From Verrucomicrobia bacterium UBA740 (GTDB lineage: Bacteria > Verrucomicrobiota > Kiritimatiellia > RFP12 > UBA1067), in the NCBI GenBank assembly GCA_002298665.1, contig DBKW01000060.1, forward strand, positions 1 to 5,913: DNA of 5,913 bases, given 5' to 3'. The notes beneath the pieces were generated by a model that did not search any database, had not been told where the DNA came from, and was given only the letters and a program-made list of their open reading frames with translations. Positions 5,793 to 5,913 of this stretch are shown piece by piece (position 1 is the first letter of the stretch; every line of letters starts with the position of its first letter). Made by a program: the position numbers and the translations under genes.

Positions 5793-5829
5793 CTCATCTC
5801 CCCACAGCCCCTATCGCCCGGGAGAGGAG
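5793..5829. repeat. Imperfect pyrimidine/purine inverted repeat
   Basis: The ten pyrimidine-rich bases at 5793-5802 (CTCATCTCCC) pair with GGGAGAGGAG at 5820-5829 with one mismatch, around a 17-base loop. There is no adjacent T-run. Confidence 0.35.
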
Positions 5830-5835
5830 TCCGGT

Positions 5836-5893
5836 CGTGCCCGCGGCAGGAGGCGGATCGTACCCGCGGCAAGGTGGGAATTTTCCCCCGCGG
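5836..5893. repeat. Degenerate 23-bp repeat around CCGCGG
   Basis: Units at 5836-5858 and 5859-5881 are identical at 17 of 23 positions and share CGT, then CCCGCGGCA. A third CCGCGG at 5888-5893 keeps nearly the same step (5841, 5864, 5888). The period resembles the 22-bp array at the other end of the window, although the sequence differs. Confidence 0.5.
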
Positions 5894-5913
5894 AACACCC
5901 CGCCAATACCCCC

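Larger units (their letters stand above)
5284..5913. other. 630-base region upstream of the operon without a supported gene
   Basis: No convincing protein or known structured RNA is visible on either strand. The part next to the operon is AT-rich (21 G+C of 60 at 5341-5400), while the part beyond about 5740 is GC-rich and repetitive. The word AACCCGT occurs three times, at 5591, 5690 and 5736. The longest minus-strand reading frames (5293-5745 from GTG, and 5466-5714 from ATG with AGAGG upstream) encode proteins resembling no family I know. I looked for signatures of tmRNA, RNase P RNA, SRP RNA, tRNAs and common riboswitches and found none. The region probably combines promoter and regulatory sequence with intergenic repeats; a small unannotated RNA cannot be excluded. 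Confidence 0.6.

Overview
The window is a compact, GC-rich bacterial chromosomal segment. All five recognisable genes lie on the minus strand in one tight run. In transcription order (high to low coordinates) they are: a secreted DUF1080 / 3-keto-disaccharide hydrolase-fold protein (4576-5283), a HAD phosphoglycolate-phosphatase-like enzyme (3941-4579), the ribosomal GTPase LepA/EF4 (2112-3926), a METTL25-like SAM methyltransferase of unknown target (906-2105), and an EpmA/PoxA/GenX-type lysyl-tRNA-synthetase paralogue (77-913). Junctions are a 4-base overlap, a 14-base gap, a 6-base gap and an 8-base overlap, so the five genes almost certainly form one operon.

The likely host is a member of the Planctomycetota-Verrucomicrobiota-Chlamydiota (PVC) group, with Verrucomicrobiota, Kiritimatiellota or Lentisphaerota as the best guesses. 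This is inference from three things: a DUF1080 protein, a family heavily expanded in that group; a LepA switch-I region reading ITIKSHPVSMHY rather than the enterobacterial ITIKAQ form; and high GC with GC-rich intergenic repeats. No rRNA or other strong phylogenetic marker is present.

The 630 bases upstream of the operon (5284-5913) contain no gene I can support. The proximal part is clearly AT-richer than the genes (21 G+C of 60 at 5341-5400). It ends in an extended -10 box placed so close to the first ATG that the operon mRNA would be leaderless or nearly so. The middle part carries two copies of a ~20-base direct repeat with a TTTG-N-CAAA dyad, and two perfect 6-bp hairpins. The distal part is GC-rich, with a 9-bp tandem repeat and a degenerate 23-bp repeat around CCGCGG. 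Downstream of the operon (1-66) is a three-unit 22-bp tandem repeat of hairpin-forming sequence that runs off the window edge.

Functionally, LepA and EpmA both act on translation: elongation on the ribosome, and modification of elongation factor P. The methyltransferase between them may also act on the translation machinery, but its target is unknown. The HAD phosphatase and the secreted DUF1080 protein have no obvious link to that theme. I see no CRISPR array, transposase, phage gene, tRNA or rRNA, and no clear new multi-gene system. The most interesting items are the promoter/start arrangement, the unassigned methyltransferase, and the non-coding repeats at both ends.
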